Shown: one piece after another, positions 46,214 to 58,442 of the stretch
Numbering within the stretch: position 1 is the first letter of the stretch
How the letters are laid out: each line of letters begins with the position of its first letter
Source: Cololabis saira
Taxonomy: Eukaryota > Chordata > Actinopteri > Beloniformes > Belonidae
DNA: 64,000 bases
Reading direction: 5' to 3'
Assembly (NCBI RefSeq): GCF_033807715.1
Contig: NC_084607.1
Coordinates: 16,788,941-16,852,940, forward strand
Position numbers and translations under genes: made by a program
Notes under the pieces: generated by a model
Told to the model about the DNA's origin: nothing
The model's input: only the letters and a program-made list of their open reading frames with translations
Databases searched by the model: none

Positions 46214-46969
46214 TGTCTGCTGCGTCCTTGCACATACATTTCTACTATCATTATGTACTTCTTGTGATGGAGGCAAAAAAGATGAAAGGGTGTAATTAAT
46301 TTGACGAAAGAGTACAAAAATAAAAATGTGTTATATAATTTTTCATAATTACCCTAAAGCTGGCAAAACTTAAAACTCTGACAGCCAATCGGTCGTACGT
46401 GTGATGCGACTCGGTGCGCGCAGCGTGTGATTATCAGAAGCAGCTGTTGCATCAGTATTCAGTCAGGAAGACTTAAATGTGTTGCTCATTAGGTTTTAGC
46501 TGTCACTTTGCTCATCTGTGGGATTATGGAAATTAGGAAGAGCATCGGTGTGTCACACACATCCACAATAATACCTGAAGGATAACAAAGAGTCCTCAGT
46601 TGCTCATGTTCTCTGTCAGTTTCTGCTACTGCAAAATATTCAAATTGAAATTAACTGAATAATACTTTATTAATCCTCAAAGGAATGTGATATAATTGGA
46701 GAGTAAATTCAAATAAACATGAGGATGGTATGAAAATCAGCATGGAAGAAAACGTTTTTTAAATCATTGTTTAAATGGATAAAATCCCAGCAAAAAATCC
46801 CAGATTCTAAGACACGATTTGACCGAGCAACCGCAACACGATGCCACTCATGTGGCGGATTTTTGAATAAAGAACAGATGAGAGGCTTGGAAAATATTTT
46901 TTACGTTGGATACCATTTATTACTTTAAGCAGTCGCTTTTCTGGCCTTTAAGCTACATTTTTGCATTTT
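46213..46969. other. unassigned stretch with a possible retroelement tail
   Basis: At 46655-46690 the string ATACTTTATTAATCCTCAAA resembles a short LINE or SINE tail common in fish (ACTTTATTAATCC). Nothing else is recognised. Confidence 0.35.
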
Positions 46970-47300
46970 TAGAAATGCAGGACCCAAGTGCAGGAGACTG
47001 GAGGCAAGAGTTTAGTTTACAAATCAATGGATTTTGATGAATCAATAAATGCACTCTGCAACAATATCAATATCAGGCAGGAAATCCAGAAAGAAACCAC
47101 AAACAGAACTCTGGCGAACAGAAACCAGGGCAGTAAGGGAAAACCCAGACGTTAAATAAAGGCAAACTCACTGCGTTGACGAGACAAGGGTGCAGATGTT
47201 CAGGCGAGGTTTGGGTAAGGGAACTAAAATAGCTCAAAGCAGGCTAAAGACAGGCTTTCAAAATAAAACAAGAACTAATAAAACCCCAAACCATGACACG
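46970..47300. repeat. possible degraded dispersed repeat
   Basis: The sequence from GCAGGACCCAAGTGCAGG through CAAGAACTAATAAAACCCC to CAAACCATGACAC has the wording and purine-rich texture of a common fish dispersed repeat (GACCCAAATGCAGG at one end, CATGACA at the other). No duplication was found and the class is unknown. Confidence 0.4.
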
Positions 47301-47465
47301 CTTTAGTTAGCTGCAAATAAGTTGCTGCAAAACTGAACTTCACATATTTGTAGAAATATTTGACAAAAAACAGAACAGGGCTTCATGCGGGTGTGTGAAA
47401 GAAAACCATATAATCAGGTGTCATTTAGTGATCACTTGATTTATCTTTTGAAGGAACATTCTGGC

Positions 47466-47560
47466 ATTAAAACAACCATAGGTCTGTTATTAGATGGTAA
47501 CGAGACGTAAACTTGTGTCAGAGACCCAAACCACGCAAATCAAAAGAGCTTTTAGTCAGA
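47466..47560 (+). repeat. short dispersed repeat, copy 2 of 3
   Basis: It shares ATTAAAACAAC, GGTCTGTTATTAGATGG, GTAAACTT and the pattern AGAGACCCAAACCACGCAAA with 50375-50490 and, less well, 2209-2310. No termini are visible. Confidence 0.5.
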
Positions 47561-48917
47561 GCGGGAGATGTGTTTGCTTACTTAAAACTGTATCAGAAGT
47601 CGTATATTTATGACTAATTTCTACAAATATTACATCTGAAATGCTAAAGACAGTTTTGAAGCAGTTCTTTGGCGGACTCTAGCACTACTGATCCACATAA
47701 ATGAAACGCATTTGACAGAAGAATCACTGTTAAAGCGGGCACTTCAGTTCTTCCCTGTATTTCCATTTGGATGAAGGTGATGGATGGAGCAGGTCTAAAC
47801 TGTGCATTTCTATGTCTAAAAATAAGACTGAGGTCGAAAAATCAAATAGATTCTTGCTTCAGGTTGGCATCTTTTGTCAATAAAGCGACAATTCACCGCC
47901 ATGCGAGGACTTTTGTCCCAGTTTGCTGGATGGTGCATGACGCGCTGCCTCCAGCATGACAGCTTTATCTTAATTACACGTGGCGCCCAATGATTTGAGG
48001 ACAGCACAGTAGAATCCTAATGACTGTGGCGATTATCTCTGCGGCCGGCTGAGCCATTTACCCGGCTGGACGGCGGCTTTGCCGGTTCCTGAGTGCCGTC
48101 CGTACTGAAGTTATGTACGATCAGAAGGGGGGAACCTTTTCTCCTTTTGTCCTTCTGAAGAGAAAATAGCCGCCATACAGACAAAAATTGAGATGAAAAA
48201 CACTTGGGTGGCCCGTGGGGGCACAAATACAGGTGTGTTTGTGTGGACGTGCACGCTGCACTCGCCGCGGTACGCTTTACCTCCAGTGTTTGGCGGTGTT
48301 GCTCACATTTCCCATGAACCCTCCTGTCTCACCTCCCCCTGGACTCCACCACGTCTGTAGGACCTAACTCATCTCCTAAAACCTTTTACATAACTCTAAC
48401 CTTGAAGGCTTGCAACTGGCTTGCAAGTAATAATAACCATTATGTGAAAAAATGAATTAGTTTGAATTTTTGTTATTAAAAAAATATTTAGTTTGCCCTT
48501 TTGTCCCTGCAGTGATGTCAACTGGCACGTGTAGCTCACCTTCTTCACTGGGACGGGGAGGGGTAAAGTCATGAGGGTACGAGGCCGCTGCTTTTGGCTC
48601 TGTCCTTGAGTCTGGTAAAACGGGCAGGGCCAACTGATTCAAGGTGAATATCCTGATCAACATTTACCTTCACTCATTAAGTGTAGGCTAAAAAAGGAGT
48701 GAAACGCAGGCTAACACTCATTTGGAGCTCCCTTATTTCACTTTTGACTTTAAGCTAAGCTCTACCATTCCTGCAGGCAACCCACATTACTTGGAAAAAA
48801 TCTGGATCGGATATTGCTGCCCCATTCTTTCCCCCCTACTCTCTTTCCTTTCTTTCCTTCGCTTTCTAAAACCCAGATTTTCGAGGTAGCATGATCCTGA
48901 GTGGTGATCGTAGTAGC
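47561..48917. other. unassigned non-coding stretch
   Basis: No gene or repeat termini are recognised. The GC content rises around 48030-48130 without an identifiable exon. Confidence 0.5.
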
Positions 48918-48925
48918 GCTATGGG

Positions 48926-49444
48926 TAGGGTTGCCACCCGTCCCGTAAAATACGGAATTGTCCTTTATTTGAGAAAAAAATGTTGCGTCCCGTATTGAAC
49001 TAATATGGGACACGATTTGTACCGTATTTTCATTAAATTTTACACCATATTCTAGTTGAATTATTGAAATAAATTAACTTTTACACCATATTCTAGTTGA
49101 ATTATTGAAATAAATTAACTTTTACACCATATTCTAGTTGAATTATTGAAATAAATTAACTTTTACACCATATTCTAGTTGAATTATTGAAATAAATTAA
49201 CTTTTACACCATATTCTTCACCTGTAGGCTATATTACATCTTGGCTGATGTGGACATACAGAGCATTTCAGTTACTAGTATGCTATTAAAGCACTTTAAA
49301 CTTTAAATCAAAGCATTTTGTTTTTTCATATAAAATAAACACATTTTTATTCAGTTTAGAAGTTTTGGGGCTTTTTTTTTTTGGCTCCTGCGCTGCTGAA
49401 ATCGGGGCGTCCCTTATTTCTATTTCTGAAAGGTGGCAACCCTA
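48926..49444. mobile_element. hAT-like MITE, TAGGGTTGCCACC termini (519 bp)
   Basis: The left end is TAGGGTTGCCACCCGTCCCG and the right end is AGGTGGCAACCCTA, inverted over about 13 bp. The exact 8-bp duplication GCTATGGG flanks it at 48918-48925 and 49445-49452. Sub-terminal words (CGTCCCGTAAAATACGG on the left, GGGGCGTCCCTTATTTC on the right) echo each other. The interior holds a tandem array at about 49041-49216. There is no transposase frame. Confidence 0.95.
49041..49216. repeat. 41-bp tandem repeat, just over four units
   Basis: The unit begins TACACCATATTCTAGTTGAA and ends ATAAATTAACTTT. Unit starts at 49041, 49082, 49123, 49164 and 49205 give a constant 41-bp period with near-perfect identity. 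It lies wholly inside the MITE. There are no variable spacers, so it is not a CRISPR array. Confidence 0.97.
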
Positions 49445-49452
49445 GCTATGGG

Positions 49453-50374
49453 CCACTACTGGCTGCTACTAGGCATCATCACTGTCAGTGCGGTGAGGCA
49501 GCACCAGACATTTTCATGCAGACGGGCTGCTCTGACAGGATGACATTCCTTGGTCAAAGGTTGAGATTTAACTTTTACCGCCAAAAACTAGTAAGAACAA
49601 AGACACCATTAATTTCGTTTGAAAAAATACTCTAAACTATGATGGTTTATTCATTCTGAATTCATTTTGAACTCATCATCCTAACTTTGCTATACGCCGC
49701 CCCTGATCATGGGTAAATGGTAAAACGGTGGATAAAGACCAATCAAAAAGCACTGCATCCATAAATGTATGAACTGATGGGAGACTGGGAAGATGCACCA
49801 TTGAAATCCTCTCCGCCTTGAGGTGTGAGCTTTTTCCTTCCAAAAGTTTCCTTTCCTCATTCTTCTGCGCTGGATCACAGGGGGTGCGGGCGAACTAAGA
49901 CCCAGCTTATTAAACAAGTGAGCCTTAAAATAACAGCAGACCGGCGGTGCATGCATGGGTGACTGTCAGAGCCCCTTTCCACCCCCACGTCCGCTGTGAA
50001 AACACACCAGGGATGCGCTGAGCTTTGCCCGCCCTTACGTTACGTCTAGTTCGAGGTGACCTGAGCTCACAGGACTGTCAGGGTGATTTAACATGGTGTC
50101 AGTGTGTGTGTTTCGTTAGAGAGAGACGGATGAAGCCAAATGTTTAATATTCTGTTAAGTATTTTTTGTCTGTTTTGGATGCGGTGTGTGTTTTTTATGG
50201 ATGTGTCATCGTTGTGGTCTGGAGTTTTTGTGTCTCCATCTCTCCGTGTTGAAAGATAAGCATGTTGCGTGATAGAAAGGGCTTTATCGAGAGCAGCGAG
50301 GTCAGAGGATATCATTTTGTGTCTGTGTTTTTTAGTTATTGTTGCTGTAAGTGGTGGATGTTCCAGAAACATTT
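49453..50374. other. unassigned non-coding stretch
   Basis: No supported gene or repeat. The minus-strand frame at 50088-50372 has no domain. Confidence 0.5.
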
Positions 50375-50490
50375 CAGAGTTAAAACAACTCGAGGTCTAT
50401 CATTACATGGTAAGGAATGTAAACTTTCATCTGGGGACCAAAACAATGTAAATTAAAGCCTTTTTGAGTGGGAATGGAAAATGTGTTTTA
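50375..50490 (+). repeat. short dispersed repeat, copy 3 of 3
   Basis: It aligns with 2209-2310 over TTAAAACAACTC, GTAAACTT, GGGGACCAAAACAATG and TTTTTGAGTGGGAATGG, and with 47466-47560 over GGTCTAT, TTACATGGTAA and GTAAACTT. It lies shortly before the TAGTGATGCACCG element but outside its duplication. Confidence 0.5.
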
Positions 50491-50728
50491 CAACAAAATC
50501 ATGAAATTGAACGTTAGCAATTAGTGACCCAACTAAATTGGTCTCTGACACGACTCGCGTGTCATTTCAGTTAAGTGGTGGTGTGGATAGGGAACTTACA
50601 TACAAACAGAGTCAAATTGAACTCATAACATTGTTTTGTTTTTTTAATACAGGTTACAGTGACTAGTGTCGTACAGGGAAGTGATCAGGAAACGGAGCTC
50701 TATATCTGATCCTGTATGTACTTTGAAT

Positions 50729-51415
50729 TAGTGATGCACCGAATGTTCGGTAACCGAAATTGTTCGGCCGAAAATTGCAGAAAAAAACACTTTGGATGTT
50801 CTGTGGAATAAGTGGGGAAAAAAACCAAACAATTAATAACGGCATGTTTAGATGACGCAATCAAACAGCGAACAGCGTGGAGTAAGGGCCATGCGGTGTA
50901 AAATGCAGCAAACATGTCAGCATGTCAGATCGTTACTTGGATGTGGAGAAAAAGCAGTGGACACGAGAAATGATCCAGGCTGAGTTAGATTTGGGAAAGC
51001 CGCTTGGTGATGGAGACGGTCACGGGATGCACAGCGCAGGAGATCGGGGAGAGAGCAGAGAAAAGGGCCCGTATTACAGATGCGCAAACCCTCACTGTCT
51101 GATATGTTTGACAAGATCCTCCAAGAAAATAACCCAGATTTGTACAATTATTATACAAGGTTTCAAATTGCGGAGATCAGCCCCGCCCCACCGCGACCCG
51201 ATTAATTGGATTTGAACGGGAGAAAATGAAAAAGGATTATGAGAAAAAATACAATAAGTACAGTAAGACAAATTGTGACTGGCGGGTATTTCACTGCACA
51301 TTTATTTGATTTATGCAATGGTGAAAAAATTGGCAAAATAAATGAAAAACTGCGAAGACCCATTGTTCGGTATTATTCGGTTTCGGCCACAAATTTTCAT
51401 TTCGGTGCATCACTA
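50729..51415 (+). mobile_element. hAT-type element, TAGTGATGCACCGAA termini (687 bp), copy 1
   Basis: The left end is TAGTGATGCACCGAATGTTC and the right end is TTTCGGTGCATCACTA. The exact 8-bp duplication CTTTGAAT flanks it at 50721-50728 and 51416-51423. Both ends carry repeated TTCGG/CCGAA motifs below the terminus. Inside, about 50930-51190 is protein-like: one frame reads MSDRYLDVEKKQWTREMIQ and another reads ITDAQTLTVSDMFDKILQ, followed by DLYNYYTRFQIAEI. I infer these are remnants of a larger transposase-coding parent joined across deletions; no catalytic residues can be assigned. Confidence 0.94.
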
Positions 51416-51423
51416 CTTTGAAT

Positions 51424-53693
51424 CATGGATATGCTTCAAATCAGACATGGCTCGGTGGAGTAAACATAAATGACATCAGCACTGATTTAACCAGATGTTT
51501 GTTTTTTTAAAGCGTTTTAAAGAACATTTGTACCACACCAAATAGTTTCAATATCTGTTGAAAATTGAGTGAGTCGTAACTGTTTTATTCATTGTGTGTG
51601 TGTATATATATACATGTCTCTGTTGATTTAAAACCAGACTTGAAAGCGAGACGAGACACTGTAACAGCTGTAACAGCTGGGATGTAATTAACTAAACAAA
51701 CAACAGTCTGATTTAAATCGTAAACTTGTGCTGTTCTCAAGAGATCGAAGTAAAGAGATATAGTCTTTGTTCTGCATTAACCTGTACGAAGTACATCCTT
51801 GTAGGTGCTTAGTCGTGCTGGCAGGCTTACAGACGTTACTGCCGGATGTGCATTTCAGGTCTGCAGGGCTACCAAGGTGCTTTTTGTCCATAAATGTTGC
51901 ATAAATGTTTATTTTCTTTTTTCGAATCACTGTTAGGTACTGCTAGGGACAACTCTTTATTTCCACGTCTCAAACACCCCCCCACTAACCAACATACTGT
52001 AAAAACATGCTATGAAACTTTCCTGTAATTTTCCAGTTGTTCATCTTGATCTTTATAATCTTGCAATTCTCAGTGGGTCATGCAGTTGTGGCATCACTAT
52101 TATTTGTTTACTTATGGGCAAATAACTGTGGAACGCCCACCCGCCGCTGTTCAACACAGTGTGTTTGTTCCTGAATGAGGCCACGCATCAGTCACATCAG
52201 CTCTTTAGCCCGTGGTGTCGGTGACGCACCGAGCTGCTCTCATCGCTGCTAAGGAAGCAGATACAATGTGAGAGAATTATGAATACGCTCTCTAACATCA
52301 GGGCTGTCCGCAGCTCAGATGCTTCATCCACAGGGGACCTTGGGAACCTGCATGTAGAGGAATTTGAGTTTTGTATACATCCAGCCGGTCTGTTCAATAT
52401 TCTGTGTGTAAGCTTTGAACTGATTAGTTACTAACGTTGACTGGTGCTGATATGGCTACGGTTTGACAGAAATGAGTCACAATGTAAAAGGATGGAAAAT
52501 AATTTGTGGATAATTGAGTTTAATAAACTAATACATGATTCAATACATGTGGAATTTGGTTCCTCTACCGGTGTGGAGGTTAAGGAGCTTTAACAAAGCA
52601 TTTACTCTTCTACAGCGTCTTAAAGTCAGTCTCTAATTTTCTCTTTGCTTTCTTGAGTCTGTTAGGGTGTTTTCTTGATTCCATTATGATGTCCACCATA
52701 CCTCTGCGAGCCACTTTCCTTGTTGCCGACACGTGACACGGTTTTCTAAAGCGATATGAAGCTTTCATAGGATGTGACCGGGGCTGGAGTCCAAAGTTAT
52801 TTTGGCTGGCTTTTGCTGATAGCAGGGACGGTAGACGGTAGACGAAACAACGCTTCCTAGAGGTAAACAAATGCAATCAAAAACAGTATTTTATCTTGAA
52901 AGAGTCTTTTAAGCTGCTTTAAGAGACCCGTATGTAGGATGTACATCCAGACAAGAGTTTGAGAGTTTGTGCTCCACCTGCTTCTCCCAGATATGTCAAA
53001 CAAACCTCACCATCGATGGCAGCAAATGGTCCCATTTGCTGCTGCGAAGAGATTTAATTTCTGTCTGGTCTCTATGATGTATTAAACTTGAATTTTACTT
53101 GGCAACAGTGATGCTGCAAGCAGTCACTGAGTATAGCAAGTAGTGCTACACCAAAACATAATTCCTTATATCTATATGTATAAGAATGTCAAACTTCATT
53201 TTACATGGTTATTTTGCAGAACCTAAATGTGCTTCTGTCACAACATGTACGAGACTAAGACTAACTACTTGAATGACTCAATGAATCAACGGAATAGTGG
53301 ATAAAATACAATAATCAATAGTTGCAGCCCCATTTCACATGCGTTCACAGCCGGAGCTGCTCCAGATTCCTGCCATCATGCGGCTATTTTCTCCTGAATC
53401 TTTTCCTCCATCATGTCTATTATTTTATTAGATCCCTGAGTGGTGTCAAAGCTAAGTTGATTGCTACTACACATACAAATGGAGACTTTAAAAGTACCTG
53501 GCGCTGGGCACTCTAGTGTCGTTTCGGCCCATCATGCTCCTCTTGTCACACACTGCATGACTGATGATGGAGATGCTTGAGGGAGGCCCATCTCTGCAAG
53601 CATCAACTGTATATGACCCACATGAACTAAACTTTACAAACAACTGTTTCAAATGTAAATAGAGGAGTCAAAACTGTGGAAGGATCACAGTTG
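51424..53693. other. unassigned non-coding stretch
   Basis: No gene or repeat termini are recognised over about 2.3 kb. Confidence 0.5.
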
Positions 53694-53810
53694 TTGTTGG
53701 AATCCTGCCTGGGGCCTCTCTGTCTGGAGTTTGCATGTGTCCTTGTCGGTGTGAAGGTGTGTCTGGACTGGAGACCTGGAGCGTGCGTCTCGCTTCTCGC
53801 TGGGTAACTA
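53694..53810 (+). repeat. L2-like LINE 3'-end fragment
   Basis: The words GGGGCCTCTCTGTCTGGAGT, TTTGCATGTGTCC, ACTGGAGACCTGGAGCGTG and CTCGCTTCTCGCTGGG follow the order of the common fish LINE tail (GGAGTTTGCATGTTCTCC, then ACTGGCGACCTGTCCAGG, then CGCCTCTCGCC), with internal deletions. The fragment at 42855-43000 is related and inverted. Confidence 0.5.
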
Positions 53811-54478
53811 AATACTGTCATAATTCACATGTGCAAAGACCAACGTATCATGTATAAAGCCGGCTAAAGCCTCCATTCTGAAGACTGAAATAGTGAAACA
53901 TATTGAAGTATATGCTCTTCCTGAGAAGCTGTGTCTAAGTTCACCAAAAGTAATGCCTGTGTCTTATTACAGATGATCACAGGCTTAAATATATATATCC
54001 GTTGGTGTATATAGAGACTTTTCTTATATTAAGACTGGTGAGCAACTTTCAGAAACATAGACACTCATCATGGAATATGTATAAAACGTTGACGCAACAG
54101 AGGAGAGGAGGTCATGGGCAGATGACAACATGTCCAGTTGCCACCTGATTGACGGAAAGCAGTTTACATCTGAAACGGGGTGATAAAAATGATTTGAGTA
54201 ATGCACTCTTTATTTAATCCCCTGTATTTTGGTGTGCAGTGTGTGTTTCCTTGTGTGTGTGTGTTTGTGTGTATAAACTAAAACCAAAGTAATCGGCTAA
54301 AACGTTGTGCTTCAGGGCTTTGGATTGCCAGTACGGAGGAGTTAAGTATCTATGATGCACAGGTTTTTTTTTCTTTTAAGGATGTAGGTGTAACAAATGT
54401 TTGATGTATGACTGAAGATTAGGATAGTTTTCAGCCTTATCCATATCTTCCAGGATCATATGCCATTGATCATTTAAA
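53811..54478. other. unassigned non-coding stretch
   Basis: Nothing is recognised apart from an impure GT-rich patch near 54240-54272. Confidence 0.5.
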
Positions 54479-54486
54479 CTGTAGAC

Positions 54487-54967
54487 TAGTGATGCACCGA
54501 AATAAAAATTTGTGGCCGAAACCGAAAATAATAATAAACACTTGGCCGAATACCGAACAATACCGAACATGGTTCTTCAGCAGTTTTTCATTTATTTTGC
54601 CAATCTTTTCACCATTGCATAAATCAAATAAATTTTATTTAGGCATGCTTTTCAAAGAAAAAAATCTTTTACAAAATTACAAGGTAGAAAATATTTATTG
54701 AACATAAAAATAGATTGATTTATGTTGTTTTGGTTCCACCTCCTGGTGAATGTTAGGTAAAATTCTTATGTGGTTACTTTTTGGTTGGCCAACGATTTAT
54801 GTTTGTGGTGCGCAACCGTTACGGGAGCGGCGAGTCTATTTCCTTATATTACAACGCCGTTATTAATTGTTCGTTTTTTTTCCCACTTATTCCACCGAAC
54901 ACCGAAAGTGTTTTTTTGCCATTTTCGGCCGAACAATTCCGGTTACCGAACAATCGGTGCATCACTA
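54487..54967 (-). mobile_element. hAT-type element, TAGTGATGCACCGAA termini (481 bp), copy 2
   Basis: The left end is TAGTGATGCACCGAAATAAA and the right end is GAACAATCGGTGCATCACTA. The exact 8-bp duplication CTGTAGAC flanks it at 54479-54486 and 54968-54975. The end next to 54967 (GTTACCGAACAATC) matches the left end of copy 1, so it is inverted relative to that copy. The two interiors differ, indicating independent internal deletions of a longer parent. Confidence 0.94.
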
Positions 54968-54975
54968 CTGTAGAC

Positions 54976-57900
54976 ATTTACAAATTTGGCTTCAGTCAAA
55001 GTGAGGGCATAAACCAAACCACCGTACAAGAAGAGTTGGACAAACCCCTTGAGAGGGCCTCGGCTGCAGTGGCCTGTAGGTCCGGAAAAACTGCTGCTGT
55101 CGGCCTGCAAGTCCCACTGGACGTCCGCGTGTTCTCCTTCCAGCTGTGAGAGCGCTCGCTCCAGATGTCAATGCCTGTTTGTTAGGCCTTTGTTCACAAA
55201 TCAAGTCCATCAAACGGCCACGCCACAAAATATACATACGTTTGTTGCTTCATGTCACTTTAAATAAAATATAAAAACTTATTGACATGCATTACTTTCC
55301 ATTCAACTGTACATTTTGTTGTCTTGTCACACTGACACTCCCCGTGCTTTATATTTTATATATTTTGCAACAGCAGTTTTCAGGAGTTTCATGCTGCACA
55401 AGGAATCAGACTAATAAATAACAGTGCTGTCTTGCTCTGTTTTTTCTCCCGTGGCGTTCAGACCAAATTAGTGAAAGAGAAAACTGATTAAAAACGTTTG
55501 ATTTTCTTTTTCTGCAACCAGTTTTCTGTAGATTGCAATGTCGTGTACTTGTTAGGTTGAAATTAATTTTTATGGCAAAATGATATTTTGTTGAAAACAG
55601 TTGAAACTTTTAAGTTTTAGGACTTAGAGGTTTTTGGGCGGATATTGGGCTTTGTACTTCACTTTGTACATGACGTTGGAGATAATGATATTAGCTGTTA
55701 CAGTGGCGCAATCAGACTTGAGCAAGTGTAACACTGAATGCTCTAAAAAGTTAAAAGGAAAGTGTTATAGGAAAAAAAACACAACCATTTGTGTTTGTGT
55801 GTCTTCAGTGACTTCCAAAACAAAACCTTTGGCATAAATAAACCTCGTCGCTTTGTTAGTGGATGTCCCTGTTTTCTTTGCAGGGTTCTGTGACATCACA
55901 GATCCAGACCAGACCAGTGTTCTCCAGCTTCCTCATCTGTGAGTTTCACATCACGCTGTATCGGCTGTGCTGGGGTCACACTCTTGGGCCCCGTAAAGCT
56001 GTAACATTTCAAAAAATGCAAACGCCACATAGAAGGGTGGAGGTGAGTGACTGGCTCCACCTCCCAAATCCAGTCGAGCTGAAAAGGCACTACGGTGCTG
56101 CATCTTTATGTGATTTTGAGTTTTTCACAGACATTTAACTTAGATCTCACGATATAGTGTCAAAACAAAAGAATGAACATCCCTCATGAGGAATGTTTAT
56201 TGAGGAATGTGGTATTTTATTTTATTTACAGACAGATCTCGCAATTAAAGACAAATGTCATGGATACACAGGGGCTCTCCGTGGCACTATCACAGTTTTG
56301 TATGAAGCATCAGAAAAAACACTGATTGTGTGGCCAGTGTGCAAATGACTTCATGCTTTCTCTTTAATGATTTCTTGACGAAGACATGATGCTGATGTTA
56401 TGTATCTTATTTCAGAGAAGGGTTAAGACAACATGTTCCCTCGCCAATGACTGACATGTTAATCAGGCCGTCTTAGACCTCCAGTCAGTACAAATGAGAT
56501 GGAAAAGGGTTTGAATTACATGCAAAGCCTTTGCGTGCCTGTAAGCCGCTGTCCGTCCCTGGGAAAGGTCATCCACGGGGTAAATAGTGTGTTTTCTACC
56601 ACGTGTAAGGATGTGCCTTCACGTGAGCCCACATTACCCGCCCCACATTAACAAAATCCTAATTGTTTGCTCTCCTCCTCCGAAAACATCCAGCGTCATC
56701 AAAGTCTCAGTGACCTCATCTGCTCATTCTGGGCTGAGGAGACACATTAGTGCATTAATGTTATTACGTGTGGAAGGCTGGAGAGAGCATTAAAACATGG
56801 AAAAGATGGATGGAGGGATGATCTGACAGACTTGCCATCCCCTTGCTGTTTTCTGAGTGACATCTAATCAGTGGGTCTGCCCCCCTCGGAGCCACAGATG
56901 GCCTGCATGAAGATAGTCTCGCCAGAGAAGCAATAGATCAGTATCTCAAGGACAGTTTACCCCCACACTCATCACCGGGTAAATAGAGCACAGGCTTTGT
57001 AACAGGTGTTTTTACCCTTTTTCTGTCACTCACTTCTCACATCACCTCGTAACCCTCTCTAATACGGTGTGGTATAACGATCCGTCTGACCCCTTCCTCC
57101 CTCGTTACTCATCGTTTCTCTGCCAGGTGGCCGAGGTTACATTATCAACGTGATTAACAGATGGTAAATAATCTGTGCTGCCATGACTAAAATTCCTTCA
57201 GCAGATGAGGAAAAAGGTGAAATCCTTTTAGATTGGGCTCAGTTTGAGATAAGTTTGTGGTTGAACATGTTGGTAAAGCATTTATTACTTATTAGAGAGC
57301 TGATAGAAGCTGTCTTGTTGATGGTTTCATGTAAAATTCACACAGCTGAGCTTCAGATTGTCGAAACTTTTTCAGTGAATGAGTTGGGACTTCAGGTGCA
57401 GGTATAGTTTGCTTTGAGTGGGGGGGGAATGGGAATGGCAGATTTGCAGGCGGATTGAGGCGGAAGTGTACTGGTCCTTAGTGGTTGAAAGGGGGAAGCG
57501 CTGAGGTTGGACGCTGTCAGTTTACCGGCTGATGTACAGTCCAGCCGGCCCCTGTGGTCATGAGATGTGGGTAGCGACGGTAGGAGTGAGGCCGAAAAGA
57601 GAAGTGACCAAAATGTCCTTCGTTTGAGGAGCGGCTGGGGTCATCCTTCAGGCTCAGAGAACAACTGGTCATCCTTCAAATCCAAAGGCGCTGGTTGCGA
57701 TGGCTTGGACATCAAGCCAAGATGCTTCAAAGTCTCTTTCCAGGGAAGAGTTTGGAGCAGATCCCATCGGAAGGAGGTTTCAAGACAAACACAGGTTTTG
57801 TTGGTAGGATTATGGTCATTTTAAAACCCATATACTGCAATGCAACCCTGAAAGTGACTGCACCAAAAACCAGAAGCTAAACCACTGTTAAAGCCTTCTG

Positions 57901-57977
57901 CTGTAGTGCATTATGGGATACAGTATGTGAAGTAGATTGGTCAGTTGCAGAGTGGATTTTTATTTTTATTTTTTACC
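54976..57977. other. unassigned stretch
   Basis: About 3 kb without a supported gene. The GC-rich part at 55040-55160 has open frames on both strands but no domain. At 57680-57780 the frame MRWLGHQAKML is faintly like the end of a LINE protein, too weak to call. Confidence 0.45.
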
Positions 57978-57985
57978 ATCTAGGC

Positions 57986-58434
57986 CAGGGATCAAAAACC
58001 CGCGGCTCTAGAGCCCCATGTGGCTCTTTAGCGCCACCCTAGTGGCTCCTGGAGCTTTTTAAAAAATGTTTGACTTTTTTTTTTCCTTCTTTTTTTCTTT
58101 CTTTTTTAACTTTTTTTTTTATCCTTTTTCCTTTTTTTTATTTTTTTTCTCGACATTTTGACTTTTCTCGACATTTTGACTTTTTTCTCGACATTTTGAC
58201 TTTTTTCTCGACATTTCAACATTAATCTCGACATTTTGACTTTTTTCTCAAAGTGCATAATGAAAAAAAAATGTTCCCCCAGTTATAACTAATATAGAAA
58301 CATGCAGCATGTGTTGCCTTCATTCTAAGGCTCATACTCATACAAGACTTTTCATTTTTTGCGGCTCCAGACATATTTGTTTTTTGTGTTTTTGGTCCAA
58401 TGGCTCTTTCAACATTTTGGGTTGCCGACCCCTG
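57986..58434 (-). mobile_element. hAT-type MITE, CAGCGGTCGGCAACC family (449 bp), copy 2
   Basis: The left end is CAGGGATCAAAAACCCGCGG and the right end is TGGGTTGCCGACCCCTG. The exact 8-bp duplication ATCTAGGC flanks it at 57978-57985 and 58435-58442. It is the reverse complement of the copy at 14799: CTCTAGAGCC and CACCCTAGTGGCTCC, a T/C-rich tract, a shorter array of TCTCGACATTTTGACTTTT units (about 58147-58240), then AGACATATTTG and TTTTTGGTCC. Confidence 0.95.
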
Positions 58435-58442
58435 ATCTAGGC

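Noticed and set aside
49041..49216. CRISPR-like array
   Set aside because: The 41-bp units are contiguous with no unique spacers, and the context is a fish transposon.
57680..57790. Possible LINE C-terminal fragment (RWLRWLGH)
   Set aside because: Only a few residues resemble LINE proteins and neither flank continues the match.
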